Notes under the pieces: generated by a model
Database searches by the model: none
Told to the model about the DNA's origin: nothing
What the model saw: only the letters and a program-made list of their open reading frames with translations
Program-made: the position numbers and the translations under genes
Part shown: positions 10,558-20,317 of the stretch, piece after piece
How the letters are laid out: every line of letters begins with the position of its first letter
Position numbering within the stretch: position 1 is the stretch's first letter
From: Silene latifolia
Lineage: Eukaryota > Streptophyta > Magnoliopsida > Caryophyllales > Caryophyllaceae
Direction: 5' to 3'
Assembly (NCBI RefSeq): GCF_048544455.1
Contig: NC_133536.1
Coordinates: forward strand, 35,358,652-35,422,651
Length of the DNA stretch: 64,000 bases

Positions 10558-11958
10558 TCACGGTCTAGCTTTACCATTTCGATCAACCACCATCTCTACG
10601 GCAGGAGAAGTCTTCGGTTTCTTCGACGGATGAACAACTCGGAATCCGGCTTCTTCCTCCCCTTCAGTCAAATACTTCTGGTTCTCTTTTGCTACCTCAT
10701 GGATCTTGTAATCAACGGGCTCACGCTTTCTCAATTTCTCGCGCTCCTCGGGAGTGGTAGCCTTCTCCACTGTAAATAGGAATCTGATACCCACAATAAA
10801 CTAACAAAAGAATGTAGGAACCACATGTTTTTTTGAGCCCACTTGAGGGCCCACTCTTTATGACTTCCGGCAGTATGTGCCACTGCAGTCTGAGGAACGG
10901 TATCAAGCTTAGGAATCTTCTGTTTAAGGCCCACCCGCCTCATCAATCTCTCCGGGAAGATGCATACCATGAATTCCAAGTCAGAAATGCGTACCGATCG
11001 GGTAGGATCTAAGGATGACACTCCAGTAACTGACTTGAGATGCCACCATAGCACAACCCATCTGATCAAAGGACTACCTTCGTTCTTCAGCTTGTTCTCC
11101 CAATAGTTGCAAACCCGAGTGAAGTCCACCATATAAAGTCTGGTCCTCATCGCAATCGACCGAGCATGATATCCAGGAACATTAGCTAGGGGCTCGATCA
11201 ACCGTGGACGCTCCATCAGCCAAACCTACCAAAGGCAGGAAATAGCATCCAAAAAAAAACAAAAAAAACAAAAACGAACCAAAAAAAAAACGAAACAAAA
11301 AAGAGAAAGAAAGGTTGCGTTCTTATCTGCAAAATGATGGGACTTCCCAAATAAGAGAGCTCGCGGTTGGCTTTCATGTTATCCAGCCCCAAAATGATCT
11401 CTCCTAGGCACAGACAAGTTGGGCTCCTGCGCAGCTCCCTTTGCTCAATCAAGCTCAAGTAACGAGGATCCCCTCTCACTTCCTTATCAACATGCCCTTG
11501 GAGGACATAACCATGCAGTAGGCAAAACCTGAATGCCCTATGCCTCGCCACATAAGAGATCGAAGGGTCTTCCTATTTATAAATCAATCAATAAAATCAA
11601 GCATACGGACTCCTTTTGAGGTTACATGACGGTCGACCTCAGCTTTAGTCAGTCCAAGCAAGTCTCTAAACTTATTTTTATACCCTTGAGAGCTAGAGGG
11701 TATAGCAGGCATATTTTCTGGGTCCCATCCTTCAATTGCAGCAATTTCCTCGGGAAAAGGACAGATGTCACCTCCAGGGAAGGCAAACACATGGAAATTA
11801 GGGTCCCAATATTCGAGACAAGCATCCAAGAATGGTTTTACAACCTTCACCAGTTTCAGACTCAAGATTGACCCCAAATTGAAAGCACCCATATCATGTT
11901 TCTCGACGTTTGTAAATTCGTTTCTCCATTCTTTGAGACGGTTTTCCAAGGGATCCAT
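10558..11958 (-). pseudogene. Antisense gene 1: DUF7745-like protein, intron-bearing, decayed
   Basis: On the minus strand a protein starts MDPLENRLKEWRNEF at 11958. It continues with LEYWDPNFHVFAFPGGDICPFPEEIAAIEGW, then in a second block (11551 downward) ARHRAFRFCLLHGYVL and LGSPIILQI. A third block (from 11216) has MERPRLIEPLANVPGY and RTRLYMVDFTRVCNYW, and a last block ends VDRNGKARP at 10558. This organisation resembles the plant DUF7745 family, a relative of the plant mobile domain often carried by retroelements. The blocks lie in different frames, consistent with introns. One intron runs about 11226-11326 with a pyrimidine-rich 3' end and TAG acceptor, but its donor is AT instead of GT. 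The cellular role is unknown. Confidence 0.65.
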
Positions 11959-12053
11959 GATTTGTAAATTTTTTCTATGTAATAGGAAAGTTTTATATAA
12001 TAGACGAAAGAAAGACGGAAGACTTGTGTGAATAAAAGTTCCCTCCACGTCTA

Positions 12054-12061
12054 TATTTATA
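12054..12061 (-). promoter_or_regulatory. TATA box of antisense gene 1
   Basis: The minus strand reads TTTTAGTATAAATATAGACG, very like the LTR TATA context. It lies about 95 bp upstream of the proposed ATG at 11958. A hairpin cluster of the LTR type lies just upstream, at 12100-12172. Confidence 0.6.
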
Positions 12062-12099
12062 CTAAAAGCTGTTTTCTAAAATCTGTCAGAATTGACGAA

Positions 12100-12172
12100 C
12101 TGGGGAAATGGCGCAGCACCTGCTGCACCTCTTCGAAGGATCACAGCTCATGCTGCGCCTTTTCCTCAAAGG
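12100..12172. repeat. Internal copy of the LTR A hairpin module
   Basis: GGGGAAATGGCGCAGCA-CC-TGCTGC is followed by TGCTGCGCCTTTTCC. The layout is the same as in LTR clusters 1 and 3: one reversed arm followed by two forward arms. It sits upstream of the antisense TATA box, as cluster 1 sits upstream of the LTR TATA box. Confidence 0.7.
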
Positions 12173-12329
12173 ATTTATGTGATTTTTCCGTGTTAGATCT
12201 TTCCTAATTCCTTTGGACATAATTTCCTATCCCTATGGGTTATTATTTTTGTAATTCCGTCGACTTACCATATTTTTATGTTTCCTAATTTTCCGGGCAC
12301 GCTTTTCAAGAAGAACTCGACATTTTTGT

Positions 12330-12510
12330 CAAATAAGCACACTTACCCATTTCATTTGATTTTCTTTTTTTTTGGGGGGGGGGGGGGGGGGGAATCATTT
12401 CACTTCCGTCTCACATTTTATTTCAAATAAGCACACTTACCCATTTCATTTTATTTTCTTTTTTTTTGGGGGGGGGGGGGGGGGAATCATTTCATTCCCG
12501 TTTCACATTT
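12330..12510 (+). repeat. Tandem duplication with T8-G19 and T9-G17 runs
   Basis: A unit of about 94 bp beginning CAAATAAGCACACTTACCC occurs at 12330 and again at 12424. Each unit contains a T run joined to a long G run (G at 12374-12392 and 12468-12484). Any reading frame across the G run is an artefact. Confidence 0.85.
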
Positions 12511-12904
12511 CAGTTCAAACTTATACATTTTTTTTCGTTTTTTTAGAAGGTAGCCCTCCCTACCGTCCGGTCATTTTTTCAGCAAATTTTTTGATTTTAG
12601 GTCTTTTCTTTGTTTTGCGCTAGTTTAAGCCATATGTACAATATGTATTCTATATGCGGTTTCTATGTAAATTTCGGCAGCATGATGGCGTAAACCTTCA
12701 TCTACCAAACCTGTTCAAATCTAACCTGCAGGAACGAACATACAACCCAGCAGCAAAGGCACTCAGGCCGTCATATACACAATCAAAATGTTATATGTAC
12801 ATCAAACTGAGGGCTCCTGCCCAAAACAAGTCCAAAACAAAGTCCTAAGTGTACAAAATGTATACAACACAGCCGACGACAACAAAAGAAGCAAGCAAAA
12901 ACTA
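12511..12904. other. Noncoding spacer between antisense genes
   Basis: I see no domain or repeat here other than T-rich tracts. It probably holds the 3' untranslated region of antisense gene 2, which ends near 12905. Confidence 0.45.
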
Positions 12905-14990
12905 CTATTGGTCGCCACCTCGCTCGGTAACTCTCGCCTCGAGAGCAGCAATCTCGGCGTCTTGGACCTCTAACTCCCTCAACAGGCGAGTTGTCTCCTC
13001 CCGGGACTGCGCCGGCTCATGCTCCAGGTCGCGCTCCCTCTGCAAATGGCAAAGAAATGCCTCATTTCAAATCATTTCAAACAAAGTACGAGAAAATTAC
13101 AACAGAGTTCAAAATAAAGTAAAAGAAAGGTTCATACCTGTCGTCCTCGACCACCATCAAGTGCCTCAATGTCAGTAGCCCGTAGCCGGTGGGTCACTCT
13201 CCACAACGCCACGTACCGAGACCGCACCACCTGCATTTCAATAAACAAAGGTCTTCAATAAAATGGACAAATGTATTCTTATACAGCAGCAAAAGCTAAC
13301 CGAATCGGGAGCTTACTCTCCTAACCAAGTGCTGCCACTCCTCTAAGCCAGCATCTGTCATCGCCTTGCCAAAGTCACGGATCTCGGAGATCGTCGTCAT
13401 CCCCGTCGCGTCAGTATACTCGAGGGTGTCGGGGTACCCTGGGGGCTCGACGCCCGCCTCCTCAACCTCCTACAAAATTCAAATGAATTCTTTATTTGAT
13501 AATCAATCATCATTTTATCAAGACAACTCAAAAAGGGAAAATGAAGCACTTACCACAACCGGCCAGTACGCCAGCCTCTGGCGAACGAACGCAGAGTACT
13601 CCTCACCAGGAAGAAGAATAGCGTCGCCACCGACGTCTGCCAGATCAGCCTCTCTCTCAGCATGAGAAGGCTCCCTAAACATCGTCCGAGGTGGATCGAT
13701 GAGAACAGTGAAAGCATCACGAGAGCACTGACGAGTCAAGCGCTCGCCCAGATACCACACTGGACCCATCGACGTCCTCAGCAGCAACCGACTCGAACTC
13801 CTAGGTCGAAGGACCTCAGCCACGAAAGGAGGGGCGTCAGCGTAGTCCACCCAAGGTCTGGGCACCCACTAATATAAGCAAACAAGATGTCATTTTTATG
13901 ATCGCTTATTAGTAATGAACAAACAAATGAAGGAATGTGATTAAAAAGTACTTACGTCACGCAGCTTCAGAGCATTCAAGCCCCGTCGACAGACATCGTA
14001 AGATAAGCACTGGCTCTTCCTACGACACATCACCCAATCCCTCATAACGGGATAAGCCATCGGCCCATGCTCTGTCCTCTTGGGCGCAAAGCCCGAAAAG
14101 TAGGAGTACACCAACGCCTGCAAAACGAGATAATCGATGATGAAGGTTCATACCTCCAACAGCTCAGAACGAATCATGGCCCCCATATAGCGAGTGAGAA
14201 CCGCAAAGCCAGGAGTGACCCAGTCCCAACGACCTAGGTCACTCAGGTCAGAAAGGAAGAGAAGAAGCTTCGTCGACAGCCTCTCCCCTTGTCTCCAAGG
14301 TAGAGTTAAAACAAGAACCACGAGAGCCACAGACGAGCCCTCTGCTCTGCAGTACAAGGAGGAGGAGCCACCTCCCTCCCATCCATCGTCACCACCGTCG
14401 GGATCTTGCCCGCAAAGTAATCCCTGACGTAGGAACTTGGCACTAACCCGAGAACCGTAGCAGCACTCGCTTCTAGGTTCCAGCTGATCAGCCTCCTAGC
14501 CTCGGCTGAGTCCACCCTCATGGCCGTCGACGGCGACACCACAGCCTCTGCTCCAAACGGCAAACCAGAAATCATGCCGTAGTCCTCCAACGTGACCCCG
14601 ACCTCGCCAAAAGGCATGTGAAAGGTCGAGGTCGTGTCTCAAAACCGATCAAGGAAGGCTCGAATCAGACAAAGGTTAGCCCGAAGTTTTCTTCCCTTGA
14701 TCTCTCTCCATGCTCCCACCAAAGATCCAAAAGCTTCAAGCTCGATGATGGCCTGCTCCTCCTCCGACAGTCTCCCGTAAGCCTCCATCATCGTCGTGTA
14801 GCCAGAAAAGGACCTCGTGTTCCCAGCCTCCTATATCGATTCGACGCAAAGCTATCTTTAGCTCAAAGTGAAAGAGAAATGAAACGACAAATAAATAAGC
14901 AAAGAAAGATGATGAGAGAATGACGAGTTTGAGATTTTCCATGCTCTTCACCATCCTGTAAGACAGGTGACTCTCTGCTGCCCAAATGAG
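12905..14990 (-). pseudogene. Antisense gene 2: plant mobile domain (PMD) protein with introns
   Basis: The minus strand encodes a plant mobile domain: TTMMEAYGRLSEEEQ, REIKGRKLRANLCLIRAF, FHMPFGEVGVTLEDYGMI, then LLLFLSDLSDLGRWDWVTPG, GFAPKRTEHGPMAYPV and GPVWYLGERLTRQC. The tail is acidic and coiled-coil-like (LRELEVQDAEIAALEARV). Four clean plant introns separate the blocks at 13869-13955, 13470-13553, 13231-13316 and 13040-13137, with GTAAGT, GTAAGT, GTAAGC and GTATGA donors and AG acceptors. A fifth gap at 14119-14153 has GT..AG ends but only 35 bp, probably shortened by deletion. A TGA at about 14634 where Trp is expected, and a frameshift near 14290, break this copy. PMD proteins are known as both host genes and retroelement cargo. 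Confidence 0.78.
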
Positions 14991-15057
14991 ATGTCGGCCA
15001 TCCCATTTCTCAGCTCGCTAAGGTGCCCTCGCTAGCTGGCGACCGCCACTTCCAAGA

Positions 15058-15165
15058 GTTGCAGCTCTTGCTGCGCCTCTTCCTCGGCTTCCCTCCAATT
15101 TTATTTTCAAAAGTTCATTACAAGTTCGTTATTTGTGGGGCCATCTTTGGTGCGCCTCTTCTCCA
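15058..15165. repeat. Further hairpin-word copies upstream of antisense gene 2
   Basis: GCAGCTCTTGCTGCGCCTCTTCC lies at about 15060, and a second GTGCGCCTCTTC copy near 15150. They sit just upstream, in the minus sense, of the start of the PMD gene, echoing the module in front of antisense gene 1. Confidence 0.6.
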
Positions 15166-15935
15166 ACACCATAAATCGTATATTTGGTTCGTTTGATATT
15201 CATTCTTCGTCCGGACCCGTATTTTCGAGCAGATTGTGAATTATCGCAGTACTTTATCAAGACTTCGCTTGCAACAACAAGCAGGTTTTCTTCGACGGTG
15301 TTTCGACACACCTCAACTATTTCCCAGCGAGAGTTCATGAAAGCCGATTATACCTCTCAAGATATGGAGTTTGTTTGAGACTGACGCAAGCAGATTCCCC
15401 CAGCAGTTTCTACCGACATCCTGCTGCCTTCAATATTATGTTACGCTTTGTTCCTTCCAGATGTTCTCACACCAACTATCTTTTATGTTCCCAAACTACC
15501 CATATTCCCACACCTAGCCTTCACCGATAGGACCGCACTCCTTCGAAGTCGCCCTTCGACGAAAACCATAATTACCCATAGGCCGCCTTTTCGCTGGTGT
15601 TTTCCTTTGGGTCCCACGCCACTAGCACAACCTTTATATATCCATTAGGACCTAGCCTTAGTTCTTACGCTTACCTTTAGCTCCTACGCACCTCTGGAAG
15701 CATCTAGAGAAAAATGTTTTAGGTATGGTCTCTTCTTATGGCTGGCGAGCCTCCTTACGTAGTCTAATGGACTTTAAACGACCCTCCCCGATAGTTGACA
15801 AAATCTAAAATGTTCCTGATGACAGGTCCTTGGCTCAGACCCCTTGAGCCGCCTCGCATCACCAAAGTCGTCAGGTTGTAATCTTCGATTGACCTGATGG
15901 CTATACTTTGACTTTCGCCTTGTCCAAGCCTCAGT
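15166..15935 (+). other. Element A 3' noncoding region
   Basis: This lies between antisense gene 2 and the polypurine tract. It has no supported reading frame. In the minus sense it would be the region upstream of the PMD gene. Confidence 0.5.
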
Positions 15936-15949
15936 CAAAGTGGGGGCTC
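15936..15949 (+). promoter_or_regulatory. Polypurine tract, element A
   Basis: AAAGTGGGGGCTC lies directly before the TGTAGTTACC start of the 3' LTR. This is the expected position for the plus-strand DNA primer. Confidence 0.8.
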
Positions 15950-18290
15950 TGTAGTTACCTCATTTCTGCACCTCCCGCAAGCCACCTGGTGATGATTGGG
16001 CCGCATGTTTGGTACATGAAACGATTTATGACAATTTGTAAGTTTATCGTTAAGTGATAGCTCAAATACTTGTGTCTACCCCTTGGTCGTCATCTACGCG
16101 CCGTTATGGTTGTTTTGACAGTAATTATAGTACATTTGGAGTTCGGGTCAAAAAAACCTTCTTCATTTTCTAATAACCGTTTAAAATGCCGAGTCAGAAT
16201 GTTCTGGAATATTCCGGATATTTCTATTCCATATTTTAATCTTTTAATCTTTTGGCAAAATATATCCCGAAAATATATTTTAAACAATAAGGAAGTTGAG
16301 ATCTACCGCAATTCCATAACAAAAACGCGGAATATCTTTCTTCCGTAGGAGGAAACTCCTGGGGAAAGGACGCAGCACCTGCTGCGCCTCTTCCAAGAGC
16401 CGCGTGGCTGCTGCGCCTCTTCCCCAGCTCTTTTCTGCGTATTTTAAGATCTTTTCGAGATTTGTTTCCAAGGTTTTATCGTAACCCTAATTCCTCCATA
16501 TGATTAGTATAAATAGGGACCTTCATTCCTCATATTCTTCACGCGAGTGTCCGCCCTTCTCTTCTCCCTCTGCATTCTAAGACCGTGCTCTTTGCTTATT
16601 GGCGTCTACGTGCTAGAACTTTCGACCACGTAAGCTCGGATCCTTCTGAGTACCAGCCTCGTTTTGCATGACCGGCCAATTTGACCAACTCCACTCAATC
16701 AGTCTAGTCAATTTAATTTAATTCCTCTTACAAGGGCACTTTCATCATACATTCGAGTTGAGAAATCACTAATCGTTAACTTAGTTAATCTCGTTTCGTC
16801 AAACATGTAAGTCCGAGGGTGTAAATCCCATGTTTTATTATTGTGCCTTTTTTATTATATAAACTAATGTAAGATTTACGTCGAAAGCATGTTTAAAACT
16901 GATTTATAAAACCTTTTGTTAAACCTTTTTTCGGATTAACGGAAGACAGACGTTGAGAAGAAATGCAGCAACTGTTGCGCCTCTTTGAAGAGTCGCAGCA
17001 TCTGCAGTGCCTCTTCCTGAGGTTGCCGTAGTTTTTGCTATTCTTCTTCTTCCTTTGTTCTTCGTTGATTCGTCTCTTTCGTTCCGTTTGCTCTTATTTT
17101 CGTAATTGTTCATTCGCATAATAATTTTAACACATAGTTCATATAATTTATCATCTAAAAAAGTAAACAATATTTGCGGGTTTTCGTCATTAAAATCAAA
17201 CACGGATTTTAGAGATTCGATTTGTTCATATCAAGTCTCTGGAATTCACCTTTTGTATATTTTTCATCTGTTTATCACCGTCTTTCTTAATAAGTCTAAC
17301 AGAATAAACCTAATTAATTTGTGTTAATAAACCTAATTAGTTTATAATTAGTCTTTAATTCGTTCTAATTAATTTAAGTTCGTTCTTTATCGCTTTCATG
17401 ACCAATTCAAATGTAAATAATCTGTTAAATGACTTCTACTTGAGTCGAATATCAGTAATCAATCATTAAATTCAGCAACGAGCATTAACAATATGCAGTT
17501 CCGGCTTCACAGCCAGAACTCACTTCGGGAACAGGCGCAGTGACCACTGCGCCTCTTCCAAGCGACACAGCTCTACTGCGCCTGTTCCGGGGTGAATTCT
17601 GTCTCTGAACTTCCGTTCTTGCTTTGACCTAGTTTGTTAGTTTATGTATTAATCGACTATTAATCGTAGTATCACCAATAATCTGTCCGTCTTCTGACCT
17701 ATTTATTTTCCTTCTTTTCTTTTCTCAAATTGTCCGTTTTAAATGTATTTTCATTGGACGATTGTAAATATTGTCATTTTTAATTATCGTATTTTATTGT
17801 ATCTCTTTATTATCATTTGTATGCTTTCACATGTAATAAACCCTAAATTTCTAATTCGACCTATTGTATGCTAAACTACATTTTCACCGACTTAGTTAAT
17901 TATCACATACTAGGATTAATCTATTGTTTGTTGCATTGCATGCATATAATCGACAGCATATCGAGTATAGATGATTTTCCCTAATCATTAGTAGAGGCCG
18001 CTATCGAGGCGGGCGGGATTATGTGTTCAATCAAAAGAGCTTCCTAATGCCTACCTTCACCCCTTACTCCAGATCTCTGTGAACATCCGTGTTCATTGGC
18101 ATCCACGAGAGTCATTCTAGACATAGAATGCTAAGGGTAACGAGTTCTTAGTGTCTATGTCATTACTTTGTGTCTTGACATGACGCGAGGTATTCGAACG
18201 GTTTCCAATTTTCTACAATAAATTGGTGGCGACTCCACAAATGCAAACACTTGTTTTTCCAAGCACCCCCGTGGGCCCCTCGTGTCCACA
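15950..18290 (+). repeat. Element A 3' LTR
   Basis: It starts TGTAGTTACC and ends GTGTCCACA (2341 bp). It repeats the 5' LTR, with TATA at 16508-16515 and hairpin clusters at about 16353-16427, 16955-17040 and 17527-17592. The third cluster has perfect 14-bp outer arms here. The AGGGC after it should be the target duplication, but its partner is outside the window. Confidence 0.92.
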
Positions 18291-18692
18291 AGGGCTTGTA
18301 TAATGGAGTTCGGTGGGAGTTGGGAGGACAGGCTGGATTTTATCGAGTTCTCGTATAACAACAGCTACCATACTAGTATCGAAATGGCACCTTTTGAGGC
18401 TTTATATGGCAGGAAGTGCCAAAGTCCAGTTTGTTGGGATGACAGCGCAGAGGCAGTGGTTTTAGGGCCTCAGATGGTGAAGGATATGGTTGAAGAAGTT
18501 CAGCTAATTCGTCAAAAGATGAAAGCAGCTCAGGATCATCAGAAGAGATGCCGATTTCCACCGCTGGGACATCGAGTTCGCAGTGGGTGACAAAGTCCTT
18601 TTGAAAATATCACCAATGCGAGGAGTAATGAGGTTTGGAAAGAAAGGTAAGCTTAGTCAGAAGTTTATCGGCCCGTATGATATTTTGGCTCG
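18291..18692 (+). pseudogene. pol: Element B integrase C-terminal fragment
   Basis: The protein starts inside the integrase core with ACIMEFGGSWEDRLDFIEF, then MAPFEALYGRKCQSPVCW. After a frameshift near 18550 it continues in GDKVLLKISPMRGVMRFGKKGKLSQKFIGPYDIL. It matches the D integrase (34081 onward) residue by residue in most places. Just after GPYDILARVG the match ends and 3' untranslated-type sequence begins, so the C-terminal chromodomain present in D is deleted. Confidence 0.82.
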
Positions 18693-18796
18693 TGTTGGGT
18701 GTTTGGTTGGGTGTTTTGTCTTATTTGGTAGGAGTTGTTTGGCCCTTGTTGGTCTTGTTTTGTGGGTATAATGTGAATTTAAGCGACGAAGTTCTT

Positions 18797-18812
18797 TTTA
18801 AGGAGGGAAGAC
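18797..18812 (+). promoter_or_regulatory. Polypurine tract, element B
   Basis: TTTAAGGAGGGAAGAC lies directly before the LTR start TGTAATAC. The same tract precedes the D 3' LTR. Confidence 0.8.
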
Positions 18813-18839
18813 TGTAATACTACGATTTCCCTAACCCCG

Positions 18840-18985
18840 TACTCGGCCGAATATGGCTTACTCGGCCTAGTAAGGGTGTTGTGTATTCTAAACAGCTTGC
18901 TGCCCAGGAATACTCGGCCGAGTATGTGGAATACTCGACCGAGTAGGGGGTACTCAGCCGGGTATATTCTATACTCGATCGAGTA
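18840..18985 (+). repeat. Palindrome array TACTCGGCCGAGTA in LTR B
   Basis: Six copies of a 14-bp palindrome occur in 146 bp. The centre varies: CGGCCG in most, CGATCG in the last (18972-18985), and degenerate forms in others. The position, about 30-170 bp into the LTR and 50-200 bp before the TATA box, matches the array in D. Confidence 0.85.
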
Positions 18986-19036
18986 TTTGGTCTGACGGGT
19001 GTTATTTCCGCGGTTTGATTTAAAGATGATTAAAGT

Positions 19037-19044
19037 TATAAAAG
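19037..19044 (+). promoter_or_regulatory. LTR TATA box, element B
   Basis: TATAAAAG lies just downstream of the palindrome array, at the position equivalent to the TATTTAAG of the D LTR. Confidence 0.55.
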
Positions 19045-19754
19045 ATGCGTTAATCAGTTTCTAATCATTTTTACAAAACCTAAACATTTTAACGTAACTC
19101 TAATCCTCTCCAAATCTCTCTCAAGTGCGTGGATTGTAAGCAAGTTTTCTTTCATCTTTCATTCTATCGTCGGTGTCGGTATGTCCTTGATTTCGTCAGC
19201 TCCTTTGATTAATCTTTTAGGGTTTGCTTTGATTAATAAATTGGGGGAAAGGGTTTTTCATATGGTAATTGGAGTTTATGTCATTGTTGGTAGGTGACGA
19301 CTTCGTAGAGGAGCCGTTCTAGATTGCTTTGCTTAGGTCTCATTGCAGTTGTGCGAAGGTAGAGTTTCCTTACTCGGTTTAATGTTAATTAATTTAAAAT
19401 TATGTTTGTATTGTGTACGGTTGGTTATCTGTTGATCGGTGTTGGAGTGTTGGAGTTGGTGTGGTTGTTGAGTGGAGTCACTTGCGAGAGTGGCTTCATG
19501 CCCTAGTTTCGCCCTCTGTGGATCCCGCCACAGAAGGGGATGTGCACATTAATGAACAGGGTTATCACTCGTTGATGAGTGGAGCTTAGGTGGGAATTGG
19601 TTGCGGTCCCCCACTGGCGGCGAGGACTACCTGTTGCGATCGGTAATTTGGCAGGGCTACACACTTTGGTGTGTAGTCGGTTACTATGTGAGATCGGGAG
19701 TTTGGAGGTGGATGATGATCAGCTGGTTGCCTTTTTGTACTTGTCTTACTTTGA

Positions 19755-20317
19755 GAAAAGATCATTATCATTAATAAAAAGTCATACGACATCTACAACA
19801 TATGCCAAGCTCAATCGGATACAAATTGATTACAACCATAGAAAATAAATTCTTATTCAAAGAATGAAACACTGCAACAGATTCTCTATCATCGATTCGC
19901 CGCAAAAGGCTTTCATCCATAAGAGGGTCTCCGAATCTTCCTTGACGAGTATCCATTTCTTCTGACGTGATTGATTGTAGCCATAAATCGGACAAAATAT
20001 GTAAAACCATATAACGATCTATAACAACGCTGATCTTCTGCTGACTTATTAGAAAACTGCAAATGAACCAGAAAACGAAAGCTCTCAAACTGAGAGAAGG
20101 ACACCACCGATAGACGGGGACGGAGCCCTCAGAAAGAGAGACGAAACAGAAACAAAAACGAAAGCGGAAATTAAACAAAAACATAAAGGAAAATAGATTG
20201 CAAACTATTGATTGAAAAATAAAGCAATTTTGGGGCTTACCATCGATTGATGATCGATGGGAGCCCCGTATAATTGATGGAGGCTAGGGTTTTTAGAAAG
20301 AATTTTTTTTAGAGAGT
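19755..20317 (-). mobile_element. Retroposed transcript-like insertion in LTR B
   Basis: The 563-bp insert is flanked by an exact 18-bp duplication, GTACTTGTCTTACTTTGA (19737-19754 and 20318-20335). Read on the minus strand it begins like a plant 5' untranslated region (CTAAAAACCCTAGCC). It contains a likely unspliced intron (GTAAGCCCC to TTTGCAG) and then a short frame with MDTRQGRFGDPLMDESLLRR. It ends in TTATTAATGATAATGATC. The long duplication fits LINE-type target-primed insertion. I do not recognise the source gene. Confidence 0.6.

Larger units (their letters stand above)
1..18290 (+). mobile_element. Element A: Tat-lineage Ty3/gypsy LTR retrotransposon with antisense genes
   Basis: This is a near-complete LTR retrotransposon; only about 50 bp of the 5' LTR lie outside the window. 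The order is 5' LTR, primer site, gag, protease, reverse transcriptase, RNase H, a second RNase H, integrase, two antisense genes, polypurine tract and 3' LTR. The extra archaeal-type RNase H, the integrase ending in KRYYA and the antisense genes before the 3' LTR match what is known of the Tat lineage (relatives: Retand, Grande, Ogre). The reading frames are broken by many stops, so this copy cannot move by itself. The right edge interrupts the integrase of element B: the bases after 18290 continue a Tekay integrase codon by codon. Confidence 0.88.

Noticed and set aside
12372-12623. Open frame with a long poly-Gly start.
   Set aside because: Produced by the G homopolymers; no coding character after them.
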